From an uncultured Clostridia bacterium (GTDB lineage: Bacteria > Bacillota > Clostridia > Christensenellales > UBA1242), in the NCBI GenBank assembly GCA_944363385.1, contig CALVUB010000020.1:1-11956 (forward strand): a stretch of DNA of 11,956 nt, written 5' to 3'. Shown here one piece after another: positions 1 to 6,685 of this stretch. Position numbers and translations under genes: made by a program. The notes under the pieces were generated by a model. The model was given only the letters and a program-made list of their open reading frames with translations, had not been told where the DNA came from and did not search any database. Within the stretch, counting starts at the first letter, position 1; each line of letters opens with the position of its first letter.

Positions 1-5
1 TTTAG

Positions 6-47
6 CTCCTTTGTCTTATTTTATCATTTTTTGTTTGTTTTTTCCAA
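6..47 (-). promoter_or_regulatory. Promoter and RBS of a leftward gene lying just outside the window
   Basis: On the minus strand a -35 TTGGAA (42-47), an 18-nt spacer and a -10 TAAAAT (18-23) are followed by a Shine-Dalgarno AAAGGAG (complement of 6-12). The start codon should then fall at or just left of position 1, so a gene transcribed leftward and divergent from the 133-aa lipoprotein gene is predicted. No coding sequence of it is visible. The -35 is a 4/6 match, so the promoter is tentative; the RBS is stronger evidence. Confidence 0.45.
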
Positions 48-67
48 ATAAATTTTAAAATTACCCC

Positions 68-96
68 TTGAAAAGCTAAAAAATGTATGATATACT
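68..96 (+). promoter_or_regulatory. Sigma-A-type promoter of the lipoprotein-like gene
   Basis: TTGAAA (68-73), a 17-nt spacer, then TATACT (91-96): 5/6 matches to consensus in each hexamer. Transcription would start near 103, directly before the RBS AAGGAG (105-110), giving a 5' leader of only about 14 nt. Confidence 0.75.
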
Positions 97-116
97 ATAA
101 TCACAAGGAGTTAAAA

Positions 117-518
117 ATGAAAAACACATTAAATGAAAACACATTAAAAAAGAAATTATTAGTAGGCTTTTCTGCCCTATCAATTTTGTTTGGCTCAGTT
201 TTTGGTTCACTTTCTGCCTGTGAAGAAACAGAAAGTAGTAGTAGTAGTAGTAAAGATTTCTCGGGTTATGCAATTATTAAAATAACTGGCAAATATGTTT
301 TGCATAAAAATAATAAAGATTCATTTTTGGATACTGAATGTGGTTTTTATACAAGAAATTTATCACCAAATTTATATATTTGTCATCGTGATAATTCTTT
401 TACTACCTCTCGAAATACAGAATTTTATACAGCCGACACTAAAGAAGAGTTTGTAGAAATTGGTGCTGAATGGGATACTGTTTGTAAAGAATGTTTCCCT
501 GATGGCCTTGAAGCTTAA
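117..518 (+). CDS. Small secreted lipoprotein-like protein, function unknown
   Basis: 133 aa. The start at 117 is chosen because AAGGAG (105-110) sits 6 nt upstream; an in-frame ATG at 87 lies upstream of the promoter -10 and would add 10 residues that spoil the signal peptide. The N-terminus has a lysine-rich n-region (K11-K13), a hydrophobic stretch at about 14-33, and LSAC at 32-35, which fits a lipobox with C35 as the lipidated residue. A six-serine linker (40-45) follows, encoded by a pure AGT repeat. The rest is a soluble domain with four more cysteines (C75, C89, C123, C126), which could form disulfides outside the cell. It is monocistronic, convergent with dnaN and closed by a terminator. 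I recognise no family. A plain secreted protein is possible if the lipobox is not used. Confidence 0.8.
   Translation: MKNTLNENTLKKKLLVGFSALSILFGSVFGSLSACEETESSSSSSKDFSGYAIIKITGKYVLHKNNKDSFLDTECGFYTRNLSPNLYICHRDNSFTTSRNTEFYTADTKEEFVEIGAEWDTVCKECFPDGLEA
121..148 (+). repeat. Short direct repeat at the 5' end of the lipoprotein gene
   Basis: AAAACACATTAAA occurs at 121-133 and again at 136-148, a 15-bp in-frame period that encodes the duplicated Asn-Thr-Leu at residues 3-5 and 8-10. It looks like a small in-frame duplication that lengthened the n-region of the signal peptide. Confidence 0.7.
234..251 (+). repeat. AGT trinucleotide microsatellite, six copies
   Basis: Six perfect AGT units encode Ser40-Ser45, just after the proposed lipidated cysteine. 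Slippage would add or remove whole serines without a frameshift, so only linker length would vary. Confidence 0.85.
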
Positions 519-520
519 TA

Positions 521-557
521 AAAAAACATTGAGAAAAAATCTCAATGCTTTTTTTTT
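521..557. terminator. Bidirectional Rho-independent terminator between the lipoprotein gene and dnaN
   Basis: An 8-bp stem, CATTGAGA (527-534) with TCTCAATG (540-547), and a five-A loop. A T-run (549-557) follows on the plus strand and an A-run (521-526) precedes it, giving a T-tract on the minus strand too. It can stop both convergent transcripts. The dnaN stop codon (556-558) abuts or overlaps the T-run. Confidence 0.9.
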
Positions 558-1656
558 AACCAATAACTCTGACTGGTAAGATAAGATATAAAAACTCATC
601 TTCTTCAGTTGGAACAATCACACAAGGAGTTGAAGGTTGATTGAAGCAAACTTTAATAAATTCGTTTGAGTTAACTCTCAAAGCTTCAAGAAAATATCGT
701 GGATTAAATGAAATCACAAGGTCTTTTCCGCTGACAGAGGCAGGAATATTTTCTTTAATATTTCCAAGATCACTGTTTGATGTGATACAAATGTTGTTTT
801 CTTTTATATCAAACTTTACAAAGTTGTTTTGTGAGGTCTTTGAAAGAAGGGTAGCTCTTTCCAAAGCTTCTTCAAATTGTTCTTTATTGATTATAACAAA
901 AGTCTCGTAGTTCATAGGGATGATTTGTTTATAATTTATATAGTCGCCTTCCAACAATCTTGAAGTTACCTTTGTATCTCCAAGGTCAACCATTATGGTA
1001 TACTCGTCAATATAAATATTTATCATATCATCGCCGTCATCGATAAGTTTTGAAAGTTCACTCAAACTTCTTGCTGGCACAACGATAGATTTTTTTATGT
1101 TTGAAACAATCTTTTTATTAATTCTTGCAAGTCTATATCCGTCAAGAGCAACAGCGCTAAGTTCATTTTTATCAATATCAAACAGCACGCCTTTCAAAAT
1201 TGGTCTTGAGTCATCTGTTGCAACTGAGAAACTTGATTTTGTCACGCAAGTTTTAAAATCTTTCTTTGCAATTCCAAAATACTCTTCTGTTTCAATCTTT
1301 TTAAAGCCTGGATATTCAATAGGGTTATAGCATTGAATCATACTTTGGCTGTCTTCATATTTAATCACAAGCTGATTTTTTTCGTTGACAGAAAGCTCAA
1401 TTTCTGAGTTTGTAAGTTTTTTCACAAACTCGGTGATAAATCTGCCTGGAACAACAGTTTCTCCTTCAATTTTAACATCTGCTTTGATTTTTTTCTCAAT
1501 TGAAAGTTCGGTATCTGTGGCGCTCATAGTCAAAGTGCCATCTTCTGCAACAATTTTTATTCCTTCTAAAATGGGATTTGTGATTTTGTTTGAAATAGCC
1601 TTACTTACTCTTAAAAATGCTTCTGAAAGGTCAAGTCCTTGACAATTTACTAACAT
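556..1656 (-). CDS. dnaN: DNA polymerase III beta subunit (sliding clamp)
   Basis: 366 aa, the usual length for DnaN. The protein forms a ring-shaped dimer that tethers the replicative polymerase and other partners to DNA. Family landmarks are visible: ALDGYRLA (170-177), TSRLLEGDYINYKQIIP (231-247) and the C-terminal LILPVRV (358-364), the strand next to the partner-binding pocket. The start at 1656 is chosen because AAGGAG (complement of 1666-1671) lies 9 nt upstream. An ATG 12 codons further upstream lacks such a site and overlaps the promoter -10. It sits downstream of dnaA in the same direction, has its own promoter (1683-1711), and ends at the shared terminator. Confidence 0.97.
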   Translation of the reverse strand: MLVNCQGLDLSEAFLRVSKAISNKITNPILEGIKIVAEDGTLTMSATDTELSIEKKIKADVKIEGETVVPGRFITEFVKKLTNSEIELSVNEKNQLVIKYEDSQSMIQCYNPIEYPGFKKIETEEYFGIAKKDFKTCVTKSSFSVATDDSRPILKGVLFDIDKNELSAVALDGYRLARINKKIVSNIKKSIVVPARSLSELSKLIDDGDDMINIYIDEYTIMVDLGDTKVTSRLLEGDYINYKQIIPMNYETFVIINKEQFEEALERATLLSKTSQNNFVKFDIKENNICITSNSDLGNIKENIPASVSGKDLVISFNPRYFLEALRVNSNEFIKVCFNQPSTPCVIVPTEEDEFLYLILPVRVIG

Positions 1657-1682
1657 AAAATTATTCTCCTTATCTAGAAAAT

Positions 1683-1711
1683 ATTTTAACATATTTATTT
1701 TTTTTAATCAA
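1683..1711 (-). promoter_or_regulatory. Promoter of dnaN
   Basis: On the minus strand TTGATT (1706-1711), a 17-nt spacer and TAAAAT (1683-1688). The start of transcription would be near 1676, about 5 nt before the dnaN RBS, giving a leader of about 20 nt. Confidence 0.7.
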
Positions 1712-1842
1712 CATTTTTAAAGGTTTTTTGAATTTTTTTATTTATATTTTTCTGTTTTTTAATAAAGAAAATTTATAGGTTGCCACTTTGCTTTTTTTAG
1801 AAGATCTTAATTTATTTCTTTGATAAAATAATAATATTATTA

Positions 1843-1927
1843 ATAAGCAATTGTTTAAATGTGGATAAGTTTAATTTTTACTATATATAGTGTCATTTTT
1901 AAATTTTTAATAATTCAAATTGCTTAT
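1843..1927. repeat. Concentric inverted repeats inside oriC
   Basis: A perfect 10-bp inverted repeat, ATAAGCAATT at 1843-1852 and AATTGCTTAT at 1918-1927, is centred at 1885. A perfect 12-bp palindrome, ACTATATATAGT at 1880-1891, has nearly the same centre (1885.5). DnaA box 1 lies in the left arm. It could be a cruciform or a protein-binding dyad; the function is not known from sequence. Confidence 0.7.
1860..1868 (-). promoter_or_regulatory. DnaA box 1
   Basis: Exact match to TTATCCACA on the minus strand. It is isolated by about 73 bp from the other two boxes and sits next to the A/T-only run at 1825-1846. Confidence 0.85.
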
Positions 1928-1941
1928 ATTGATTTTGAAAT

Positions 1942-1961
1942 TGTGGATAACTTGTGGATAA
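1942..1961 (-). promoter_or_regulatory. DnaA boxes 2 and 3, tandem
   Basis: Two exact TTATCCACA sites on the minus strand (1942-1950 and 1953-1961) separated by 2 bp, an 11-bp period that puts both on the same DNA face. They start 4 bp beyond the dnaA stop codon and point the same way as box 1. Confidence 0.9.
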
Positions 1962-1965
1962 ATTT

Positions 1966-3327
1966 TTAGTTTTGTCCACTTGTCAACATTTTTTTGATTT
2001 CACTGACAAAGCTTTGAATTTTATGTGAAGTTTTAAGACTATCTGAAATTTTATCACGAGAGTGCATAATTGTTGTGTGGTCACGCCCTCCGAAAATTTT
2101 TCCAATTGAAACAAGAGGTATCTCAAGAATTTCACTAATCAGATAAATTGCTATCATTCGAGGTTCAACAACCTCTTTACTCTTCTTTTTTCCAATAATA
2201 TCTTCTCTTGTTATATCAAAATATTTACAAACTGTGTCGATGATCTGATCAGGAGTTAAACCTTCATTTTTTTCCTCTTCAAGTTGACTTGAAAAAGCTT
2301 CTCTTGCCTCATCCATAGTCGCCGACCGCTTTCCTACAAGAGTTGCAAGAAAATATACCTTTGACAGCATACCTTCAAGTTCTCTTATATTTGTGTTGAT
2401 TTTTTCTGCAATAAAATCAATCACATCGTCATCAATAACATATTTTTCAAGTTGACATTTTTTTCTTAAAATTGCAATTCTTGTCTCAAGGTCAGGAGAT
2501 TGAATATCTTGAATAAGTCCGCATGTAAATCTTGAGCGCAAGCGGTCGGCAAGAGTTTCAATATCCTTTGGTGGTCTGTCTGAAGTAATAATAATTTGTT
2601 TGTTATTTTGATAAAGTTCGTTAAAAGTGTGGAAAAATTCCTCTTGAGTAGAAGTTTTTTTAGATATAAATTGAATATCATCCACCATTAAAACATCAAG
2701 ATTACGATATTTGGTTCTAAATTCAAGAATAGCTTTGTTTTTAGTGTTTGACCCTAGGCTTTCTATATAATCATTTGCAAATGCTTCACAAGTCACATAC
2801 ATAACCTTCAAATTTGGATTGAATTCATGCAAATAATTGCCTATAGCGTGCAGAAGGTGAGTTTTTCCAAGTCCAACACCGCCATAAATAAAAAGTGGAT
2901 TAAATTTTTCACCTGGATGCTCTGCAACAGCTCTGGCAGCAGCATAGACAAATTGATTGCTTTTACCAACAACAAAATTGTCAAAAGTGTATTTTTCTTT
3001 AAAAGGATTTTTTGCAACTTCAATTTCTTTTTGAACTTTCTTTTCACCATACTTTTTGATAAATTCAATTTCTTCATTTGGGTCTAAAATTTCAATTTCA
3101 ATTATTTCGCCAAAAATATCTTTGATTGCTGAGGAAAGTTTATCAAAATAGTTTCTCATAATTTGATTTTTAGCAGAAGTTGAATTTGTTGAAACCACAA
3201 TTTTTTTGTTTTCATCTGAAAAGTCTAAAACCTTAAGTGGCTTAAACCACATTATAAAAGAAACATTTGAAACATTAAGTTCAAGTTTATCAAGCACTGC
3301 TTGCCATAATGAAGATAGTTCTTGCAT
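1966..3327 (-). CDS. dnaA: Chromosomal replication initiator protein DnaA
   Basis: 453 aa, normal length for the family. DnaA is the AAA+ ATPase that binds DnaA boxes and opens the origin. Domain I is at about 1-80 (W8 and W27 present), followed by a short linker. AAA+ landmarks are Walker A GGVGLGKT (149-156), Walker B LMVDD (213-217), sensor I TSD (248-250), the arginine-finger segment RLRSRF (262-267) and sensor II RELEG (315-319). The C-terminal DNA-binding signature GGRDHTTIMHSRDK is at 413-426. All key residues look intact. The start at 3327 is set by AAAGGAG (complement of 3333-3339) 5 nt upstream; an in-frame ATG seven codons earlier overlaps the promoter -10. It lies 51 bp downstream of rsmG in the same direction, with a near-perfect promoter in that gap. 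Confidence 0.98.
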   Translation of the reverse strand: MQELSSLWQAVLDKLELNVSNVSFIMWFKPLKVLDFSDENKKIVVSTNSTSAKNQIMRNYFDKLSSAIKDIFGEIIEIEILDPNEEIEFIKKYGEKKVQKEIEVAKNPFKEKYTFDNFVVGKSNQFVYAAARAVAEHPGEKFNPLFIYGGVGLGKTHLLHAIGNYLHEFNPNLKVMYVTCEAFANDYIESLGSNTKNKAILEFRTKYRNLDVLMVDDIQFISKKTSTQEEFFHTFNELYQNNKQIIITSDRPPKDIETLADRLRSRFTCGLIQDIQSPDLETRIAILRKKCQLEKYVIDDDVIDFIAEKINTNIRELEGMLSKVYFLATLVGKRSATMDEAREAFSSQLEEEKNEGLTPDQIIDTVCKYFDITREDIIGKKKSKEVVEPRMIAIYLISEILEIPLVSIGKIFGGRDHTTIMHSRDKISDSLKTSHKIQSFVSEIKKMLTSGQN

Positions 3328-3346
3328 ATTAACTCCTTTGTAAAAC

Positions 3347-3375
3347 ATTATAAATTTTATTTTTTATTTTGTCAA
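3347..3375 (-). promoter_or_regulatory. Consensus sigma-A promoter of dnaA
   Basis: A perfect TTGACA (3370-3375), a 17-nt A/T-only spacer and a perfect TATAAT (3347-3352) on the minus strand. Transcription should begin near 3340, directly before the RBS (3333-3339). No DnaA box lies in it, so DnaA autorepression here is not evident. Confidence 0.9.
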
Positions 3376-3378
3376 CTT

Positions 3379-4086
3379 TCACTGTAAAGGTTTTGTTTTT
3401 GGAAGATTTTTACCTCTTGGATAGATTTTTGGTGTTTGTAAAACTTTTTTTATAAACAAAAGTTTGCGCTCAGAAGAGCTTTCTTCAATAAAAAACTCTT
3501 TCACGGCTATTATCTTTCCTCCCAAAATTTTGATTGCTTTTTGTGCATCTATAAGTTCTTGGTCAAGTTTTTGAGCCTTATAAACAACAGCTTCTCCATT
3601 TATTTTTACAAGAGGAAGGATATATTCACTCAAAGTTGGAAGATAAGCAACTGCGCGAGAGGTTGCATAGTCAAATTTCTGAAAATACTCTTTTGCAAAA
3701 TCTTCAACGCGAGCATGGACGGCGATGATATCATCAAGTTTTAAAAGTTTTATTGTTTGGTTTAAAAAATTAATTCGTTTATTTAAAGAGTCAAGCAGTG
3801 TGATTTTTAAGTCATCACGCAAAATTTTCAAAACAACGCCTGGAAAACCAGCTCCAGAGCCAACATCAATAACACTTGAGTCACTTTTCAAAAAAGTTGA
3901 AGCAAGAGCGCTATCCAAAAAATGTTTGATTGCTACATCTTCAAATTCTGTGATTGCTGTCAGATTAAATTTACTGTTTTCTTCAATCAAAAAATCATAA
4001 TAAAGCAAAAATTTATCAATCTGTTCTTCGCTTAGATTGATATTATATTTACAAAACATTTTTTTTAAAAACTCACGTTTATTCAT
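3379..4086 (-). CDS. rsmG: 16S rRNA (guanine(527)-N7)-methyltransferase RsmG
   Basis: 235 aa, typical length. RsmG (GidB) uses S-adenosylmethionine to form m7G527 in 16S rRNA; in other bacteria its loss gives low-level streptomycin resistance. Family marks are NLTAI (41-45), the SAM-binding segment VIDVGSGAGFPG (73-84), TSRAVA (142-147) and the lysine- and proline-rich tail after IYPRG (221-225). The start at 4086 overlaps the end of mnmG by 8 nt, with AAAGGA a few bases upstream inside mnmG, so the two genes are co-transcribed and probably translationally coupled. No terminator separates it from dnaA, so read-through into dnaA is likely. Confidence 0.95.
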   Translation of the reverse strand: MNKREFLKKMFCKYNINLSEEQIDKFLLYYDFLIEENSKFNLTAITEFEDVAIKHFLDSALASTFLKSDSSVIDVGSGAGFPGVVLKILRDDLKITLLDSLNKRINFLNQTIKLLKLDDIIAVHARVEDFAKEYFQKFDYATSRAVAYLPTLSEYILPLVKINGEAVVYKAQKLDQELIDAQKAIKILGGKIIAVKEFFIEESSSERKLLFIKKVLQTPKIYPRGKNLPKTKPLQ

Positions 4087-5944
4087 TGTTTTCCTTTACA
4101 AACTTTTTAACAAGCACAGACAAAACTGCAATGTCGGCAGGTGAAACGCCTGAAATTCTTGACGCTTGACCAATGTTTAATGGTTTTATTGTTTCAAGTT
4201 TTTCAATCGCCTCAAGTCTAAGTCCATGATATTTTCGATAGTCAAAATTTTCAGGTATCAAAATTTTCTCATTTTTCTTAAATTTTTCAATTTCTTCTTC
4301 TTGTTGCTTTAAATAGCCTTCATATTTAACCATAATATTCATTTCGTTTATGATATCATAGTCAAAGTTTTTAAAAAGTCCAAATTTTTCATTAAGTTTA
4401 AAAGCATCAATATTGCTTCTTTTTAAAATATTTTTAGCGCTCATGCTTTCTTTTGGCAAACTTTCACTATTTTCAGTAAAAAGTTCTTCAAGCTCTTGTG
4501 GTTTATATTTAACTGACAACAACTCAAAAATTTCGTTAAGTTTTTGTTTTTTATCAAGAAAAATTTGCCAGCGTTCATCCTTTACAAGCCCAACTTTTCG
4601 ACCAATCTCAGTAAGTCTCAAATCGGCGTTATCAGAGCGTAAGAAAAGTCTGTATTCAGCTCGCGAGGTCATCATTCGATAAGGTTCATTTGTTCCCTTT
4701 GTAACAATATCATCAATAAGCACACCTATATAGCCATCACTTCGCTTCAAAACAAGTTGTTCTTTGCCGTCAAGATATAGCGATGCATTTATTCCTGCAA
4801 TAATTCCTTGCGCGCCAGCCTCTTCATAACCAGATGTGCCATTTATCTGACCTGCAAAAAACAGTCCTTTATGACCTTTAAGTTCAAGTGTAGGCAAAAG
4901 TTGAGTTGGCTCTATACAATCATATTCAATTGCGTAGCTGTCTCGCATAATTTCAGCATTTTCAAGCCCAGCCACAGAATGAATCATCTCTTCTTGCACA
5001 TCGACTGGCATTGAGGTTGAAAAGCCTTGAATGTAAACTTCATTTGTTGAAAGACTTTCAGGTTCTAAGAAAAGTTGATGACGCTCTTTGTCTGTAAATC
5101 TGACAATCTTTGTTTCAATTGAAGGACAATATCTTGGGCCAACACCTTTAATAAGTCCTGAAAAAACTGGCGCTTTGTCAAGGTTTGATTTTATAATGCT
5201 GTGTGTGTTTTCATTTGTGTAAGTCAAATAACAAACTGCCACATTTTTAGGTTTATCTTTTGTCATAAAAGAAAAGTTTTGTATATTTTCTTCGCCATGT
5301 TGAACTTCAAGCTTTGAATAGTCTATTGACCTACCATTTATTCGAGCAGGCGTTCCTGTTTTAAAACGCAAAAGTTTTATTCCAAGCGCTTTCAAACTGT
5401 CAGAAAGTTTTTGCGCATTTGCAAAGCCGTTTGGTCCAATATCTTTTGTATAGTCACCAATGATAATTCTGCTTTTTAAGTAAACACCAGTTGCAAATAC
5501 AATAGTTTTTGCAGTGTAGCCTTTTCCAACCGCCGTCAAAACAGTTTTGCTTCCATCTAAATTTTCTTCAATCGAAATAACTTCTCCTTGTCTTAGAAAA
5601 AGATTTGGTGTCTCTTCAAGAGTTTTTTTCATTTCGCTGTGATATCTTTCTTTATCAGCTTGCGCTCTTAAACTTTGCACAGCTGGGCCTTTTCCGCGAT
5701 TTAACATGCGAAGTTGAATAAGAGTTTTGTCAGTGTTGACCCCCATTTCGCCACCAAGCGCATCAATTTCACAAACAAGCTGACCTTTTGCAGTTCCACC
5801 AATCGATGGATTGCATGCCAAAAAAGCCACTGCATCAAGGTTCAGTGATAATAGAAGGGTTTTATGTCCAGTTCTTGCAAGAGCAAGAGAGGCTTCACAG
5901 CCTGCGTGACCTGCGCCAATAACGATTGCGTCAAAGTTTTCCAT
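4079..5944 (-). CDS. mnmG: tRNA uridine-5-carboxymethylaminomethyl modification enzyme MnmG
   Basis: 621 aa, full length. MnmG (GidA) is an FAD protein that works with MnmE to put the cmnm5 group on U34 of certain tRNAs. The FAD-binding GAGHAG is at 10-15, followed by the family segments PSIGGTAKGQ (46-55) and EIDALGGEMG (59-68). GPRYCPSIE lies in the middle and SRISGVSPADIAVL near the C-terminus. The start is fixed by the FAD motif 9 residues in, yet no Shine-Dalgarno precedes it: a near-consensus promoter ends only 10 nt before the ATG, so the mRNA should be almost leaderless. The mnmE gene, a common neighbour, is not in the window. Confidence 0.97.
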   Translation of the reverse strand: MENFDAIVIGAGHAGCEASLALARTGHKTLLLSLNLDAVAFLACNPSIGGTAKGQLVCEIDALGGEMGVNTDKTLIQLRMLNRGKGPAVQSLRAQADKERYHSEMKKTLEETPNLFLRQGEVISIEENLDGSKTVLTAVGKGYTAKTIVFATGVYLKSRIIIGDYTKDIGPNGFANAQKLSDSLKALGIKLLRFKTGTPARINGRSIDYSKLEVQHGEENIQNFSFMTKDKPKNVAVCYLTYTNENTHSIIKSNLDKAPVFSGLIKGVGPRYCPSIETKIVRFTDKERHQLFLEPESLSTNEVYIQGFSTSMPVDVQEEMIHSVAGLENAEIMRDSYAIEYDCIEPTQLLPTLELKGHKGLFFAGQINGTSGYEEAGAQGIIAGINASLYLDGKEQLVLKRSDGYIGVLIDDIVTKGTNEPYRMMTSRAEYRLFLRSDNADLRLTEIGRKVGLVKDERWQIFLDKKQKLNEIFELLSVKYKPQELEELFTENSESLPKESMSAKNILKRSNIDAFKLNEKFGLFKNFDYDIINEMNIMVKYEGYLKQQEEEIEKFKKNEKILIPENFDYRKYHGLRLEAIEKLETIKPLNIGQASRISGVSPADIAVLSVLVKKFVKENNE

Positions 5945-5954
5945 AACGCTTGCT

Positions 5955-5983
5955 ATTATACAACAAAATATTTATTTTGACAA
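5955..5983 (-). promoter_or_regulatory. Promoter of the mnmG-rsmG pair
   Basis: On the minus strand TTGTCA (5978-5983), exactly 17 nt, and TATAAT (5955-5960). The predicted start of transcription is near 5948, about 4 nt before the mnmG ATG (5942-5944). The -35 lies right next to the T-tract of the upstream terminator. Confidence 0.8.
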
Positions 5984-5984
5984 T

Positions 5985-6006
5985 AAAAAACCTTCAAAAA
6001 TGAAGG
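5985..6006 (-). terminator. Rho-independent terminator of the 191-aa gene
   Basis: A 6-bp stem, CCTTCA (5991-5996) with TGAAGG (6001-6006), and a four-base loop, followed on the minus strand by a six-T run (5985-5990). It begins directly after the stop codon of the 191-aa gene. The stem is short but well placed, and it isolates mnmG from upstream transcription. Confidence 0.75.
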
Positions 6007-6582
6007 CTAATTTAATTTTTCAAGCAAAGTCTGACCGCTTTTTGTTGTTTCCTTTTCCTTTTTATCTTCTTCAACCTCTTCAATCGGAGTTTCTTTTATC
6101 TGTTCATTTTCAATTTCAAATTCTTCTTCACCACTTATGATCACAGAAAGATAATTGTAAAGTTTGTCAAAATTGTTTCCGTTTAAGTCAAGATAAAAGC
6201 ACCTTCCTTCATAAACGCCATCATTTCCTCGAATAAGATTGACGCCAAAACAGTTTTTTTCAATCTTTACAAGCAGACTGTCAAAAGGCATGGAAGAAGA
6301 GTAAAGTGTTTCGTCAAATTTAAATTCAAGCCAAAAACCCTTTTTCATCTCTTCTTTAGTCAACTCATCAAGGCTTACACCATAAGCAGGCATCTCTAAT
6401 GCATCCTCAATTGTCTCCTGAAAAAGAGAGTCCACTTTGTCAAACTGGCTTTCAGTCATAGATTCAATTTGTCCGTTATTATAAAAAACTATCATATCTG
6501 CCTCACTTATCAAGTCTACCACACAAGAAGAGCCAGCGCAAAACAAAATTGGAAAAATAAGCGAAAAAAACAAAAATCTCAT
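6007..6582 (-). CDS. Exported protein of unknown function
   Basis: 191 aa. The first 20 residues form a signal peptide: Arg2, then a hydrophobic core (3-14) and AGSSC (16-20). C20 could be a lipidation site, but Gly rather than Leu/Val at -3 makes the lipobox weak. The predicted mature part carries C111 and C128 and ends in a strongly charged Glu/Lys tail (about 152-191) with little hydrophobic content. RBS AAAGAGG (complement of 6589-6595) is 6 nt upstream of the ATG and lies inside a hairpin. The gene follows the 103-aa gene in the same direction and has its own terminator. I recognise no domain; it is presumably an envelope or lipoprotein-type protein. Confidence 0.8.
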   Translation of the reverse strand: MRFLFFSLIFPILFCAGSSCVVDLISEADMIVFYNNGQIESMTESQFDKVDSLFQETIEDALEMPAYGVSLDELTKEEMKKGFWLEFKFDETLYSSSMPFDSLLVKIEKNCFGVNLIRGNDGVYEGRCFYLDLNGNNFDKLYNYLSVIISGEEEFEIENEQIKETPIEEVEEDKKEKETTKSGQTLLEKLN

Positions 6583-6619
6583 AAAAAACCTCTTTAGCCA
6601 TATTTTGTAGCAAAAGAGG
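6583..6619 (-). promoter_or_regulatory. Hairpin that hides the RBS and resembles a terminator
   Basis: On the minus strand CCTCTTTTGC (6619-6610) can pair with GCTAAAGAGG (6598-6589) over 9 of 10 positions, with an 11-nt loop. Six Ts (6588-6583) and then the ATG of the 191-aa gene follow. The Shine-Dalgarno AAAGAGG lies wholly in the 3' arm. It can serve as the terminator of the upstream 103-aa gene, and in read-through RNA it would block translation of the 191-aa gene. Confidence 0.65.
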
Positions 6620-6622
6620 CAA

Positions 6623-6651
6623 ATTTATTCTTTTTGACCAAAAATTGACAA
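6623..6651 (-). promoter_or_regulatory. Candidate promoter of the 191-aa gene
   Basis: On the minus strand TTGTCA (6646-6651), a 17-nt spacer and ATAAAT (6623-6628). The -10 is a weak match. The start of transcription would fall at about 6616, inside the 5' arm of the hairpin. Confidence 0.4.
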
Positions 6652-6685
6652 AATTTTAGGTTTTTTGATTAAAAAACAAACGTTT

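Larger units (their letters stand above)
1657..1965. other. Probable chromosomal replication origin (oriC), dnaA-dnaN intergenic region
   Basis: This 309-bp gap has three perfect DnaA boxes (TGTGGATAA on the plus strand, at 1860-1868, 1942-1950 and 1953-1961) and long A/T-only runs, for example 1825-1846, that could be the unwinding element. Placement between dnaA and dnaN is the classic origin location in Bacillota. On the strand reading TTATCCACA, the run next to box 1 steps in TTA/ATA triplets, which might act as DnaA-trio-like sequence, but a GC-rich spacer like that of Bacillus is not seen. The dnaN promoter occupies the left end. Boxes and position are seen; origin function is inferred. 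Confidence 0.85.

Noticed and set aside
87..116. ATG at 87 as the start of the lipoprotein-like gene
   Set aside because: It lies before the promoter -10 (91-96) and has no RBS; the ATG at 117 has AAGGAG at the right distance and begins a normal signal peptide.
1657..1692. Longer dnaN starting at 1692
   Set aside because: The extra 12 codons overlap the dnaN promoter -10 and lack an RBS, while 1656 has AAGGAG and gives a standard-length clamp.
3328..3348. Longer dnaA starting at 3348
   Set aside because: That ATG lies in the -10 element of the dnaA promoter, so it would not be in the main transcript; 3327 has a strong RBS.
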